A DNA stretch of 46,770 nucleotides from NCBI GenBank assembly GCA_031292665.1, contig JARLGR010000198.1:1-46770 (forward strand), in the 5' to 3' direction. Shown here one piece after another: positions 1 through 8,565 of the stretch. Made by a program: the position numbers and the translations under genes. A model generated the notes under the pieces. That model was given only the letters and a program-made list of their open reading frames with translations, had not been told where the DNA came from and searched no databases. Position 1 is the first letter of the stretch. The number at the start of each line of letters is the position of its first letter. This stretch comes from Mycobacterium sp. GTDB taxonomy: Bacteria > Actinomycetota > Actinomycetes > Mycobacteriales > Mycobacteriaceae.

Positions 1-296
1 CGGATCTGGGTGCCCAGGCCGAGGTTGAAGCGGCCCTGCGAATACGCCTGCAGGTCCCAGCCGATGTTGGCGACGATCATGGGATTGCGTGCGAACGCCA
101 CCGCGATGTTGGTGCCGAGATCGAGCCGCGAGGTGTGCTCGGCCGCCAGCAGCAGTGGAAAAAACGGGTCGTGGTTGGTCTCGGCCGTCCAGCCGCCGTC
201 AAAGCCGTCGCGTTCCAGAGCGCCGGCCGCCGCGGCAGCGTCGGCGAGTCGATTGGGGATGCCCCCGTCGAGCTTGAGACGGGGGGCGCCAGCCAT
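1..296 (-). CDS. LLM-class F420-dependent oxidoreductase, N-terminal part (cut by window edge)
   Basis: This reading frame starts at the ATG at 296 and runs off the left edge, so only about 98 N-terminal residues are visible. It begins MAGAPRLKLDGGIPNR, followed by a helix rich in Ala and the segments DGGWTAETNHDPFFPL and RLDLGTNIAVAFARNP. These match the start of the luciferase-like (beta/alpha)8 barrel of F420H2-dependent oxidoreductases. The family transfers hydride to or from F420 on varied substrates, and the substrate here is unknown. The gene diverges from the carboxyltransferase gene at 400, with a palindromic operator between them. Confidence 0.8.
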   Translation of the reverse strand, partial: MAGAPRLKLDGGIPNRLADAAAAAGALERDGFDGGWTAETNHDPFFPLLLAAEHTSRLDLGTNIAVAFARNPMIVANIGWDLQAYSQGRFNLGLGTQI

Positions 297-307
297 GCGG
301 GTGACTT

Positions 308-326
308 TACAGTAAGCGATCCAGTA
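308..326. promoter_or_regulatory. Palindromic operator, site 1 of 7 (TACnGTA-N5-TACnGTA family)
   Basis: The 19-bp sequence TACAGTAAGCGATCCAGTA matches the best site (10342-10360) at 13 of 18 non-central positions. It lies between the divergent starts at 296 (minus) and 400 (plus), where a repressor could control both units. The repressor is inferred to be the TetR protein at 21754-22530. Confidence 0.55.
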
Positions 327-399
327 TGTGACCCTGCTCGTCTAGGCGCACGACGAATCTCCCATGAGGTAGGACTTTAGGAATGAAGAAAGCCCAAGA

Positions 400-1905
400 A
401 TGACGAAAGCCCAGGATTGGGGCGAGACGCTCGACGATCTCGACCGTCGCCGTGCGCACGCGAAGGGCATGGGCGGCACTGAGCGGCTCGACAAGCACCG
501 CGCCCAGGGCAAGCTCGACGCCCGCGCGCGCATCGAGCGGCTCCTCGACCCGGGCACTTTCCGCGAGATCGGCACGCTCGTCGGAGGCGAGATCGCCGCC
601 GACGCCATCGTCACCGGGTCCGGTCTCATCAATGGAACGCCGGTGATGGTAGGCGCCGAGGACTTCACGACCGTGGCCGGAACCATCGCACCGGGCAGCA
701 ATTCCAAGCGTTACCGGATGGCCGAGCTGGCATTGCGGGACAAGATCCCGCTGGTGATGATGCTCGAGGGCGCCGGGTTTCGCCCCACCGGTGCCCACTA
801 CGGGCGCAGCCCAACCGACCTGCTCGCCCAGGCCAGGTGCTCGGGGCGGGTTCCGACGGTCACCGCGGTGCTGGGGCCGTCGGCCGGACACGGCGCACTG
901 GTCGCGCCGGTCAGCGACTTCACCGTCATGAGCCGCCGGGGCGCCATCTTCACCGCCGGGCCGCCGGTGGTCAAAGAGTCGACGGGAGAGGACATCTCGA
1001 AGGAGGACCTCGGCGGTCCGGCCGTCGCCCTGGCCAGCGGGGTGATCCACAATGTCGCAGACGACGACCCGGCGGCGCTCGACGCGATCCGCCGCTATCT
1101 GTCGTATTTTCCGCCGAGCGCGTGGTCGTATCCGCCATCACTGCCTACCGCAGCAGCAGGAGCGGCCGCCGAACCGCGACCCACGCCGGAATTGCTCGAC
1201 ATCGTCTCCCGTGACAACCGCCGCGTCTACGACATGCGCGCGGTGCTCGATGTGGTCTTCGACGATGCCGACTGGTTCGAGGTCCAGCCGCGGTTCGGCA
1301 GGGCGATCATCTGTGCCCTCGCGCACCTCGGCGGACACCCGGTCGCGGTCGTCGCCAACCAGCCGCAGGTGCTGGCCGGGTCCATCGACGCCGACGCCGC
1401 CGACAAGGCGGCGCACTTCATCATGGTGGCCGACTCCTTTCACCTTCCGCTGATCTTCCTGGCCGACAACCCCGGGATGCTGCCCGGCAGTCGTTCGGAA
1501 CGCGCGGGGGTGCTGCGCAGCGGCGCGCGGATGTTCGCCGCGCAGACCGCGGCCACGACGCTCAAGCTGCACGTGACGATGCGCAAGGCGTATGGCTTCG
1601 GCTCCATGGTGATGTCGCTGATCAGCTTCGACAACCAGGTGGCGACGTTCGCGTATCCCGGGGCGACGATGGGCGCCATGGGGGCCGGGGCGTTGAGTCG
1701 CGCGTCGAACGCCGACGAAGACCTGTCCGCCACGCTGCGCAAAGCCGAGCTGCAGGCGTCGTATCGATCGGCCGAGCAGATGGGATTCGACGAACTCATC
1801 GATCCGCGCGAGACGCGCGACGCGCTGCTGGGTTCGTTGCAGCGCGGGCTCTTGACTCGGCAAGCCGCCGCGGAGCCGGTGACCCGGACCGTCATCATAC
1901 CGTGA
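400..1905 (+). CDS. Acyl-CoA carboxylase carboxyltransferase (beta) subunit, AccD/PCCB type
   Basis: This 501-residue protein is a biotin-dependent carboxyltransferase, which moves CO2 from carboxybiotin to an acyl-CoA. The N-terminal half carries the family pattern around GPSAGHGALVAPVSDF and TGEDISKEDLGGPA. The C-terminal half carries FLADNPGMLPGS and RKAYGFGSMVMSLISFDNQ, typical of the second crotonase-like lobe. The length fits the family. The ATG at 400 is chosen because an upstream ATG at 382 meets a stop after six codons. No biotin-carboxylase (alpha) partner is in the window, so it must pair with one elsewhere or be regulated apart from it. Substrate unknown. Confidence 0.85.
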   Translation: MTKAQDWGETLDDLDRRRAHAKGMGGTERLDKHRAQGKLDARARIERLLDPGTFREIGTLVGGEIAADAIVTGSGLINGTPVMVGAEDFTTVAGTIAPGSNSKRYRMAELALRDKIPLVMMLEGAGFRPTGAHYGRSPTDLLAQARCSGRVPTVTAVLGPSAGHGALVAPVSDFTVMSRRGAIFTAGPPVVKESTGEDISKEDLGGPAVALASGVIHNVADDDPAALDAIRRYLSYFPPSAWSYPPSLPTAAAGAAAEPRPTPELLDIVSRDNRRVYDMRAVLDVVFDDADWFEVQPRFGRAIICALAHLGGHPVAVVANQPQVLAGSIDADAADKAAHFIMVADSFHLPLIFLADNPGMLPGSRSERAGVLRSGARMFAAQTAATTLKLHVTMRKAYGFGSMVMSLISFDNQVATFAYPGATMGAMGAGALSRASNADEDLSATLRKAELQASYRSAEQMGFDELIDPRETRDALLGSLQRGLLTRQAAAEPVTRTVIIP

Positions 1906-1911
1906 GGCGCG

Positions 1912-2955
1912 CTAGGCGCTCTCCCGATAGGCCGTGACCACGGGCTCGAGTTCGTCGGGTGTCGCGCCATGCATGATCACCGCGTCGGCCCCGTAGTCGA
2001 ATTCCTTGCGAATGCGATCCACGCATTGCCGGGCCGACCCGGTGGCCGACGGCGCCAGCCATTCGCCGGGTATCAATGTCGCGATGTGCTCGATCTGCTC
2101 GGGGGTGGCCTTGTGATCGATGCCGCCCGCGATCGACGTCACCACCGGGTCTTCCCGGAAACGTTGCAGCACAGCGGGATCCCACTTGTTGGTCCGCACC
2201 ATCAAATCGCCGTAGCCCTGCAGGTAGGTGGCCAGGCGCGCGACGGTCTTCTTCAGCCGCAACTGTTCGGGAAGGTGGTCGCCGACCGTCGCGAAGCACG
2301 ACCAAACCCGCACGCTGTCGGGGTCGCGGCCCGCCTTTTCCGCGGCGGTCTTGACCGTCTTGACGCAGCGCTGCAAGGTCTCCGGCGTGAAGTAGGTGTG
2401 CAGGATGACGTCGTCGAAGACGCGGCCGCCGAGTTCGAGCGTGTTCGGCCCGAACGCCACCAGCGCCAATCGGATGTCTTCGTCGAAGTCGGGATCAAGA
2501 AACAGGATGGGGTATTTGCCCATTGGGCCGTCGTGGTTGAAGATCAGCTCGCCGTGCCACAGGCGGCGCATGACCTGTCCCCAGTCTTCCATCTGCGCAG
2601 TGGTGACCGCCGGTATGCCGAAAGCCCCGTAGATGGGGGCGATGCCGCGGCCGATGCCCAGCGTGAAACGGCCACCGGACAGCCGGTGCATCGTGGTGGC
2701 CCACGATGCGGTGATCAGTGGATGGCGAGTGTTGTGATTGGTTGCGGCGGTGGCGATTTGCATGCGGGTGGTCACCGCCAACGCGGCGCCGGTCAACGAC
2801 GAGGCTTCCTTGACGTTCCAGCGCTCGGAGATGAACGCGGTGCCGAAACCCAACTCCTCGCCGCGGCGCGCCTCGTCCATCAAGGTCGCCGGCCCCTCGC
2901 CACCGGCGCCGGCCAGCAGGTAATAACCCAGTTCGTCCAATGCGGGATCGGTCAA
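1912..2955 (-). CDS. LLM-class F420-dependent oxidoreductase
   Basis: This 347-residue luciferase-like oxidoreductase has the features of the mycobacterial F420-dependent branch: EELGFGTAFISERWNVKEA near residue 35, ATNHNTRHPLITASW near residue 75 and the glycine-rich GGRFTLGIGRGI. It starts with TTG at 2955, which overlaps the TGA of the NTF2-like gene upstream (TTGA); GGAG lies about seven bases before it. It is the last gene of a minus-strand operon behind the Baeyer-Villiger monooxygenase-like, hydrolase and NTF2-like genes. The likely role is a redox step on the operon's substrate using F420. It ends six bases from the convergent carboxyltransferase gene, leaving no room for a separate terminator. 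Confidence 0.85.
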   Translation of the reverse strand: MTDPALDELGYYLLAGAGGEGPATLMDEARRGEELGFGTAFISERWNVKEASSLTGAALAVTTRMQIATAATNHNTRHPLITASWATTMHRLSGGRFTLGIGRGIAPIYGAFGIPAVTTAQMEDWGQVMRRLWHGELIFNHDGPMGKYPILFLDPDFDEDIRLALVAFGPNTLELGGRVFDDVILHTYFTPETLQRCVKTVKTAAEKAGRDPDSVRVWSCFATVGDHLPEQLRLKKTVARLATYLQGYGDLMVRTNKWDPAVLQRFREDPVVTSIAGGIDHKATPEQIEHIATLIPGEWLAPSATGSARQCVDRIRKEFDYGADAVIMHGATPDELEPVVTAYRESA

Positions 2956-3335
2956 CTCCAGACTCCTTGCTTGTAGCCGCAGTTCCAGACCTCGGTGATC
3001 TTGCCGGCGACGACGCGGAACACCTCGACGCTGGCAATCTTGATTTCAGTGTTGGTTTCCGCGCCGTCGCCGGTCGTCATCGTCGAGTCGTAGACGATCG
3101 CGACATGCTCGCCGTCTTGACCCTCGATGACCAGGCTGAGGTCGAAGCGCAACGAGTCGAAGAGCTGCCACACGTCGGCCACCCGTCGCACCGCCTGGGC
3201 ATGCGTCAGCGTGTGCGCCTCACCGACCTCGTGCCGGATCACTTTGTCGCCCAACAACTCCTCCGCCAAATCGAGGTCGCACTGGTTCCAGACCACGAGG
3301 TTGTAGAGCTCGACCACTTCGCGCGCCGTTCGCAT
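2952..3335 (-). CDS. NTF2-like / SnoaL-fold protein
   Basis: About 127 residues with the plan of the nuclear transport factor 2 fold: an N-terminal helix with VVELYNLVVWNQ, then LLGDKVIRHEVGEAHTL, and a C-terminal strand set ending KITEVWNCGYKQG. Members are small cone-shaped proteins that act as isomerases, hydrolases or binding partners, so the reaction cannot be assigned. The ATG at 3335 is preferred because GAGGG lies six bases upstream. A GTG at 3347 overlapping the previous stop is the alternative. It is translationally coupled to the oxidoreductase downstream. Confidence 0.75.
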   Translation of the reverse strand: MRTAREVVELYNLVVWNQCDLDLAEELLGDKVIRHEVGEAHTLTHAQAVRRVADVWQLFDSLRFDLSLVIEGQDGEHVAIVYDSTMTTGDGAETNTEIKIASVEVFRVVAGKITEVWNCGYKQGVWS

Positions 3336-3343
3336 GGCCGCCC

Positions 3344-4513
3344 TCACCGCGACATCGCGTCGTTTGCTTTTTCCGAGGATTTTTCGGAGGCCACCGCGCG
3401 CAGAAAACGTTCCGAGACCGACTGCACCCGGCGGGAGAACACGTGGCCGACGTGGCTGCCGTCGTACCAGTACAGCTCGCCGCCCCAGCGCTCCTGCAAC
3501 TCAACCGCCGGCTCGCGCATCGCCATCCGGTCGTGCCACGCCCCGACGATGAGCCGCCGATGCGGCGGCGGGGCCGGCTCGACCGACAGGGGATCGATCA
3601 CCGACGTCAGCTTCGACACCTCCGCGGAACTCAACAACTCCCGGAACGCCCCACGGGACGGACCCCAGCGCGCCAGGTGCCGGGCGATCATCGCGTTGAG
3701 CCCCAGGATCGGGGTGTACAGCGCCACCGCGTCGACCTGCCGCTCGAGGTGCGAAACCAGCGCCGCCACCGGGCTGCCCATCGAAATCCCGGCTACGACA
3801 ACGGCGGTGGCATGAGGTTGCGCCCACCGCACCACGGCGCGAACCTCCGATACCGCACGCATCATGCCCGCGACGTTGCCCAGCGGATCCATATCCGGGT
3901 AGGCGGGCCACTCGCGCCGCCGGACGCCGTGACCGGGCTGTACCGGCATCGCGACGTTGAACCCCAGTTCGTGATGTATCCGGCCGATCCGGGACAACAA
4001 CAGGTCTTCGGTACCGCCCTGGCCGGCCCCGTGCACCCACACCAACCAGGGCCTGGGACCGTCGCTGTGCCGGCACACGTGCATCACCGCCCTGGCGGGG
4101 CCGCCGAAGCCGGCCGCTTCCAGGGTCGTCGGCAGGGCCGGATCGTGCTCGAACGTCACTCGGTCATACGCCAGACCGCCCGCAAAACCGGGCAAGCGCC
4201 GCCGACGCGTGGACGTCACGCGCAGCGGCTTCGGCTCGGGGTGCGCACCGTCGATGCCCAGCTCCGACAATTCCTCGGCCGCATCCGCGCACGCGTGCAA
4301 CGGCCGCGTCGCCGCGGGACTTCCGCCCAGCAGCGAGAAGACACTCAGCGCAAGCTCGTCGAGCATGACCTCACCGAACTGGCGCACGCCGCGCGGCGAC
4401 ATCGGGGCCCAGTCCGTCGATTCGTTCAGCCCGGCCACGGTGCGCGGCAGCAGCAGGCCCAGCTCGCGGACCACGTCCCTGCTGAGGCCCAGCCCGCGAG
4501 TTGCCCGTGACAT
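3344..4513 (-). CDS. Alpha/beta hydrolase family protein
   Basis: About 389 residues. The central domain has PWLVWVHGAGQGG (oxyanion region) and the nucleophile elbow VVVAGISMGSPVAAL (G-x-S-x-G), and ends with DGSHVGHVF, which can supply the catalytic His. About 130 residues precede the core, as in several mycobacterial hydrolases of this type. The ATG at 4513 is chosen over a GTG at 4522 because AAGG sits eight bases upstream. It is the second gene of the operon behind the Baeyer-Villiger monooxygenase-like gene. Hydrolysis of the ester or lactone that such an enzyme would make is a reasonable but unproven role. Confidence 0.8.
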   Translation of the reverse strand: MSRATRGLGLSRDVVRELGLLLPRTVAGLNESTDWAPMSPRGVRQFGEVMLDELALSVFSLLGGSPAATRPLHACADAAEELSELGIDGAHPEPKPLRVTSTRRRRLPGFAGGLAYDRVTFEHDPALPTTLEAAGFGGPARAVMHVCRHSDGPRPWLVWVHGAGQGGTEDLLLSRIGRIHHELGFNVAMPVQPGHGVRRREWPAYPDMDPLGNVAGMMRAVSEVRAVVRWAQPHATAVVVAGISMGSPVAALVSHLERQVDAVALYTPILGLNAMIARHLARWGPSRGAFRELLSSAEVSKLTSVIDPLSVEPAPPPHRRLIVGAWHDRMAMREPAVELQERWGGELYWYDGSHVGHVFSRRVQSVSERFLRAVASEKSSEKANDAMSR

Positions 4514-4545
4514 GGCGCTCACCTTAATCCAACTCTCAGAACCAG

Positions 4546-6198
4546 CTAAGCCAGCTTGAAACCGGTATATCCACCGGCCGCTATCTCGTCACAACGGCGC
4601 CGATACTCGGGAATGCCTCCCGTATAGCCCATGTACATCCTTTTCTTGCCGGGCACGTTGCCGCCGTTGTACCAGGAGTTGCAGGATGGGTGGACCAGCA
4701 CCGTCGGCTCGACGAGCGCGGTGACATGGTCGATCCACTCCTCCTGGGCCGTGGCCAGCGCCTCGATGGTGCGGATCCCGTTGTCGTGCAGATAGACGAT
4801 GCAGTCTCCGATCCACTCCACATGTTGCTCGAGGGCGGTGACGAAGTTGGTCGTCGCGCTCGGGCTGCCCGGGCCCTGGATCATGAACAGATTCGGGAAG
4901 CCTGCGACCGCCGACCCGAGGTAGGACAGCGGGCCTGCACTGGCCCAGAAGTCCCGGAGCGACATGCCACCGCGTCCCCGGACATCGATGCGGCTCAGCG
5001 CCCCGGTCATGGCGTCGAATCCGGTCGCGTAGACGATCACGTCGAGTTCATACCCGCCGCGCTCGGTGCGGATGCCCGTCGGCGTCACCGCGCGGATCGG
5101 CGCCGTGCGCAGGTCGACGAGTGTGACGTTATCCCGGTTGAACGTCTCGTAATACCCGTAGTCGATGATCGGTCGCTTGCAGGCGAAGGGGTGGTCGGGG
5201 ACCAAAGCGGCCGCCGTGGCCGGGTCCTTGACGATCCGGGCCACCGCCTCCCCGTACAGCTTGGCCGCCATCCGGTTGGCCTGGATGTCGAAGAAGATGT
5301 CGCCCCAATTCAGGGCACCCATGACGCCGTTCTCGTTGATGGCGCGCAGTTGCTCGTCGCGCGTCGCCGACTTCAACGGCGGACTGGCCATCATGTCGAA
5401 CAGCACCGAGAAGGCGCTCAACCGTGCCGCGCCGATCATGTGCTCACGTTGGGCCGTGCGGATCTCGTCGTAGCGGGCTTTCATCTCGTCCAGCTCGCCC
5501 GGCTCGAAGCGACGCACCCGCCACGGCAGCGTGTAGGCCGGGGAACGCTGAAACACGCAGAGCTCTAGGGCTTCTTGGGCCACGACCGGAATGAGTTGTA
5601 CACCCGTCGAGCCGGTGCCGATGACGCCGACCCGCTTCCCGGCCAGGTCGAAACCTTCCTTCGGCCAGCGACTGGTGAACAGCGACGTCCCGGCGAAGGC
5701 GGCCATCCCGGGAATGTCGGGCTCCAGCGGCACCGAGAGGATGCCGGAAGCCGCGATGACGAATGTGGCCCGGAACTCCTCGCCGGGTTTGGTTCGCAGC
5801 ACCCACTCGGCAGCGTCTTCGTCGAAGGTCATCGCGACGACCTCGGTGTCGAACTGGATGTCGCGGCGAAGGTCCAACCGGTCGGCGACGAAGTTCAGGT
5901 AGGCCTCGATCTCGGGCTGGGCCGGCATCGTCTCCGTCCACACCCATTCCTGCTGGATCTCGTCGGAGAAGCTGTAGGAGTATTCGATACTCTCGATGTC
6001 ACACCTGGCGCCGGGGTACCGGTTGAACAGCCAGGTGCCGCCAACGTTTTCGGCCATCTCCAGCACCCGGGTCCGCATCCCCAGCTGCCTCAGTCGATGC
6101 AGCATGTACAGCCCGGAGAACCCGGCACCGATCACCACCGCGTCGAAGCGCTCGGGTCGGTCGAACTCGTCGGCCGCCCGGAGATCCGCTCCACCCAT
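4546..6198 (-). CDS. Flavin-containing monooxygenase, Baeyer-Villiger type with altered fingerprint
   Basis: A 550-residue flavoprotein with an FAD-binding Rossmann motif (GAGFSG, residues 24-29) and an NADPH-binding Rossmann motif (GTGSTG, 194-199). The Baeyer-Villiger fingerprint F-x-G-x-x-x-H-x-x-x-W-P is present as FAGTSLFTSRWP at residues 168-179, so the conserved His is Phe174. Family members insert oxygen next to a ketone to give an ester or lactone, or oxidise heteroatoms. The ATG at 6198 has AGGGAGC just upstream. It is the first gene of a four-gene minus-strand operon and diverges from the Rieske gene, with an operator at 6253 between them. The substitution may change catalysis. Confidence 0.85.
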   Translation of the reverse strand: MGGADLRAADEFDRPERFDAVVIGAGFSGLYMLHRLRQLGMRTRVLEMAENVGGTWLFNRYPGARCDIESIEYSYSFSDEIQQEWVWTETMPAQPEIEAYLNFVADRLDLRRDIQFDTEVVAMTFDEDAAEWVLRTKPGEEFRATFVIAASGILSVPLEPDIPGMAAFAGTSLFTSRWPKEGFDLAGKRVGVIGTGSTGVQLIPVVAQEALELCVFQRSPAYTLPWRVRRFEPGELDEMKARYDEIRTAQREHMIGAARLSAFSVLFDMMASPPLKSATRDEQLRAINENGVMGALNWGDIFFDIQANRMAAKLYGEAVARIVKDPATAAALVPDHPFACKRPIIDYGYYETFNRDNVTLVDLRTAPIRAVTPTGIRTERGGYELDVIVYATGFDAMTGALSRIDVRGRGGMSLRDFWASAGPLSYLGSAVAGFPNLFMIQGPGSPSATTNFVTALEQHVEWIGDCIVYLHDNGIRTIEALATAQEEWIDHVTALVEPTVLVHPSCNSWYNGGNVPGKKRMYMGYTGGIPEYRRRCDEIAAGGYTGFKLA

Positions 6199-6252
6199 AA
6201 AGCTCCCTTGTTCGCCGCACCCCAGACGAGCTCATCGAACTGCCGAAATCTA

Positions 6253-6271
6253 TACTGTAACGGACTTAGTA
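6253..6271. promoter_or_regulatory. Palindromic operator, site 2 of 7
   Basis: TACTGTAACGGACTTAGTA lies in the 92-bp gap between the divergent flavin monooxygenase (6198) and Rieske oxygenase (6291) genes. The left half is nearly identical to the best site and the outer AGTA of the right half is kept at the same spacing. A single repressor bound here could control both oxygenase operons. Confidence 0.65.
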
Positions 6272-6290
6272 TCGGCCAGAGAGGCTTGGC

Positions 6291-7301
6291 GTGAAGGTTC
6301 CCTTCACCTGGAAGGTCACCGGGTGGTTCATGGTCGGGTGGTCCCTCGAGTTTCCCGTCGGCGAAGTTAGGCCGCTGCATTATTTCGGCGAGGACCTGGT
6401 CGCCTACCGGGACACGTCTGGTGAACTACATGTTCTGGAAGCGCACTGCAAACACCTCGGCGCGCACATTGGTCACGGCGGCAAGGTGGTGGAGGACTGC
6501 GTCGAATGCCCCTTCCACGGGTGGCGCTGGGGCCCCGACGGGACCAATCGATACATTCCGTATCAGCCGGACCGGCCCAACCGCGCGCTGCGGCTGCGGG
6601 TGTTTCCCGTGCGGGAGCAGTACGAATGCGTCTTCATCTGGCATCAGCCGGACGGCAAGGAGCCGCAGTGGGACATGCCGGACATCTTCCACAAGTTTCC
6701 GCAGTTCGAGACGGATCCGGCGGCCTATTACCGGGCGTATCCGGAGTTCTCCCGGCGCGCGGAGCGCGAACCGGTGCATCCGCAAATCGTGGCGGAGAAC
6801 GCCCCCGACAGTGCCCATTTCGAATACGTGCACCACGCCACGGTGACGCCCAAGGTGCTGGACTGGAAGATCGTCGACCAGGAATGGCAATTCATCGCGG
6901 GGTGGCCGGACGCACGAAGTGACAACCCCGATGATCTCGCGCTGCGGTTCCACAGCCACCTGTTCGGCCTCGGCGGAGCGATCAGCGTCTTCGAGGGCGC
7001 GCAGAACCATCGGCTCATCTTCACCTGCACGCCGGTCGACGACGAGTGTTCGGACCTGTTCTACTCGATCTGGTGGCCACGAAACCCCGGCGACACCTCC
7101 GAAGTGCCGCAAGGCGAGTTGCGCGAGCTCATTGAAAAGCGATTCCTGTCAACCGTCTTCGACGATCTGCAGATCTGGCGCTACCAGAAGTACGTGGAAA
7201 ATCCGCCTCTGTCCAAGGTCGACGCGAAAGGGTACATGGCGCTGCGGAAGTGGGCGACGCAGTTCTACGATGTCCCCGCGGAGGCGACCACATCGGGATG
7301 A
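6291..7301 (+). CDS. Rieske [2Fe-2S] non-heme iron oxygenase, alpha subunit (KshA-like)
   Basis: A 336-residue Rieske oxygenase. The cluster ligands are Cys53, His55, Cys73 and His76 (C-x-H-x17-C-x-x-H). The mononuclear iron site is visible as ENAPDSAHFEYVHH, giving Asp173, His176 and His181. The layout and length resemble mycobacterial 3-ketosteroid 9-alpha-hydroxylase oxygenases, and a polycyclic or alicyclic substrate is possible. The start is GTG at 6291. No ferredoxin reductase partner is in the window, so electrons must come from a reductase elsewhere. It heads a plus-strand operon; its TGA overlaps the ATG of the next gene. Confidence 0.88.
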   Translation: MKVPFTWKVTGWFMVGWSLEFPVGEVRPLHYFGEDLVAYRDTSGELHVLEAHCKHLGAHIGHGGKVVEDCVECPFHGWRWGPDGTNRYIPYQPDRPNRALRLRVFPVREQYECVFIWHQPDGKEPQWDMPDIFHKFPQFETDPAAYYRAYPEFSRRAEREPVHPQIVAENAPDSAHFEYVHHATVTPKVLDWKIVDQEWQFIAGWPDARSDNPDDLALRFHSHLFGLGGAISVFEGAQNHRLIFTCTPVDDECSDLFYSIWWPRNPGDTSEVPQGELRELIEKRFLSTVFDDLQIWRYQKYVENPPLSKVDAKGYMALRKWATQFYDVPAEATTSG

Positions 7302-7930
7302 CCTCTCCATTTGCCGAACAGCTGGCCTCCCTCGCGGCACCCGAGCACACCGCGATCGTCACTCAGGAGTGCCAGGGCGCGGTCATCGGCCCGCACGCCG
7401 GGCTCGCGCTCCTCGCCGAGGAAGCCCGGCGCGTCGCGTTGCCGAACATCGTGCGGCTGTTGCCGGTGGCGCGGGCGGCAGGGGTGCGTGTGGTGCACTG
7501 CTTGGTGCGGCGGCGGCCCGACGGGCTCGGCTCCAGCCACAACGCCAAGATCTTCGCCATCGGGCGGGGAGAGGTCGACATCGCTCCCGGCACTCCCGGG
7601 GCGGCGCTGCTACCCGAATTAGGTCCCCAACCAACGGATCTGGTGCTCAGCCGCTGGCACGGCGTCGGGCCGATGGGCGGCACCGACCTGGACGCGGTGC
7701 TGCGGAACCTCGACGTGTCCACCATCGTCGTGGTCGGAGTTTCGCTGAATATCGCGATCCCCAACGTCGTGATGGATGCGGTCAACGCCGCCTATCGCGT
7801 CGTCGTCCCGCGCGACGCCGTCGCCGGCATACCCGCCGACTACGGCGAGGCCGTCATCGCCAACACACTGTCGCTGCTCGCGACGATCACCACGACGGAC
7901 GATCTGCTCAGGGCATGGGGCCGGCTATGA
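7298..7930 (+). CDS. Isochorismatase-fold protein lacking the catalytic cysteine
   Basis: A 210-residue protein of the cysteine-hydrolase/isochorismatase fold, starting at the ATG that overlaps the Rieske stop (ATGA). The fold signature is clear: TAIVTQECQGAVIG near the N terminus, then GGTDLDAVLRN and VVVGVSLNIAIPNVVMDAVN. In active members the last motif reads like GVxTNxCV. Here the nucleophile position is Ala153, the N-terminal Asp position reads Gln-Glu, and the Lys region reads SRWHG. It is therefore probably not a Cys-dependent hydrolase. It could be a pseudoenzyme, a binding protein or an enzyme with different chemistry. It is translationally coupled on both sides. Confidence 0.8.
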   Translation: MTSPFAEQLASLAAPEHTAIVTQECQGAVIGPHAGLALLAEEARRVALPNIVRLLPVARAAGVRVVHCLVRRRPDGLGSSHNAKIFAIGRGEVDIAPGTPGAALLPELGPQPTDLVLSRWHGVGPMGGTDLDAVLRNLDVSTIVVVGVSLNIAIPNVVMDAVNAAYRVVVPRDAVAGIPADYGEAVIANTLSLLATITTTDDLLRAWGRL

Positions 7931-8547
7931 CCGACACGGCGCCACAAGTGCAGGGTGGATTCCCCGAGGTCAAGCCGGCCGACCCCGCACCGCCCGGGCT
8001 TGACCGGTTCGTCGCGGCGGTGCGCCGCCTGCAGGACCTTACGGTCTCCAGCGACCCGGATTGGTCGATGTGGGCCACCGCGGCCGAACACATCGAAAAG
8101 GCATGCGGATTATTGGACGGACACCAGGTGCCCGAAGGCGTTGCACCGGCCGGTCGAGTCCTGGAACTGCCCGGGCTGGGCCATCCCTTGCTGCCACCAT
8201 GGGTTACGACGCAATCCGGTGCCGACGGGGTGCGGGTGCAGGGCCACTTCACCCGATCCCACGTGGGTGGCAACAACGCCGTGCACGGCGGCATGATCCC
8301 GCTCTTCTACGACTGGCTGTTCGGGATGGTGGTCTCCACGGCGGGCATACGCCCGACCCGCACGGCCTACCTGCACGTCGACTACCGCAGCGTCACCCCG
8401 ATCGACGAGCCGCTGACCTCCCACGGTCGCATCACCGACGTCGACGGCAGGAAGGTTTTCATCTCCGCTAGCATGACCTCCGCCGACGGCACGCTGCTGA
8501 GCGAAGCCAACGGGTTGATGGTCCGGTTGCTCCCCCACCAGCCATGA
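7927..8547 (+). CDS. PaaI-type hotdog-fold thioesterase
   Basis: A 206-residue protein whose second half is a hotdog domain with the HGGMIPLFYDWLFG segment (helix after the HGG turn) and YLHVDYRSVTPIDEPLTSHG, both typical of PaaI/YbgC-like acyl-CoA thioesterases. About 90 N-terminal residues precede it. The ATG at 7927 overlaps the preceding stop (ATGA). It probably releases CoA from a stalled or end-product acyl-CoA of the operon. The substrate is not evident. Confidence 0.8.
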   Translation: MTDTAPQVQGGFPEVKPADPAPPGLDRFVAAVRRLQDLTVSSDPDWSMWATAAEHIEKACGLLDGHQVPEGVAPAGRVLELPGLGHPLLPPWVTTQSGADGVRVQGHFTRSHVGGNNAVHGGMIPLFYDWLFGMVVSTAGIRPTRTAYLHVDYRSVTPIDEPLTSHGRITDVDGRKVFISASMTSADGTLLSEANGLMVRLLPHQP

Positions 8548-8565
8548 GAGGCAACTCTCGCTTCG

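Noticed and set aside
1138..1863. Long minus-strand frame opposite the carboxyltransferase gene
   Set aside because: High GC makes long antisense frames common; it has no family features and overlaps a clear gene.
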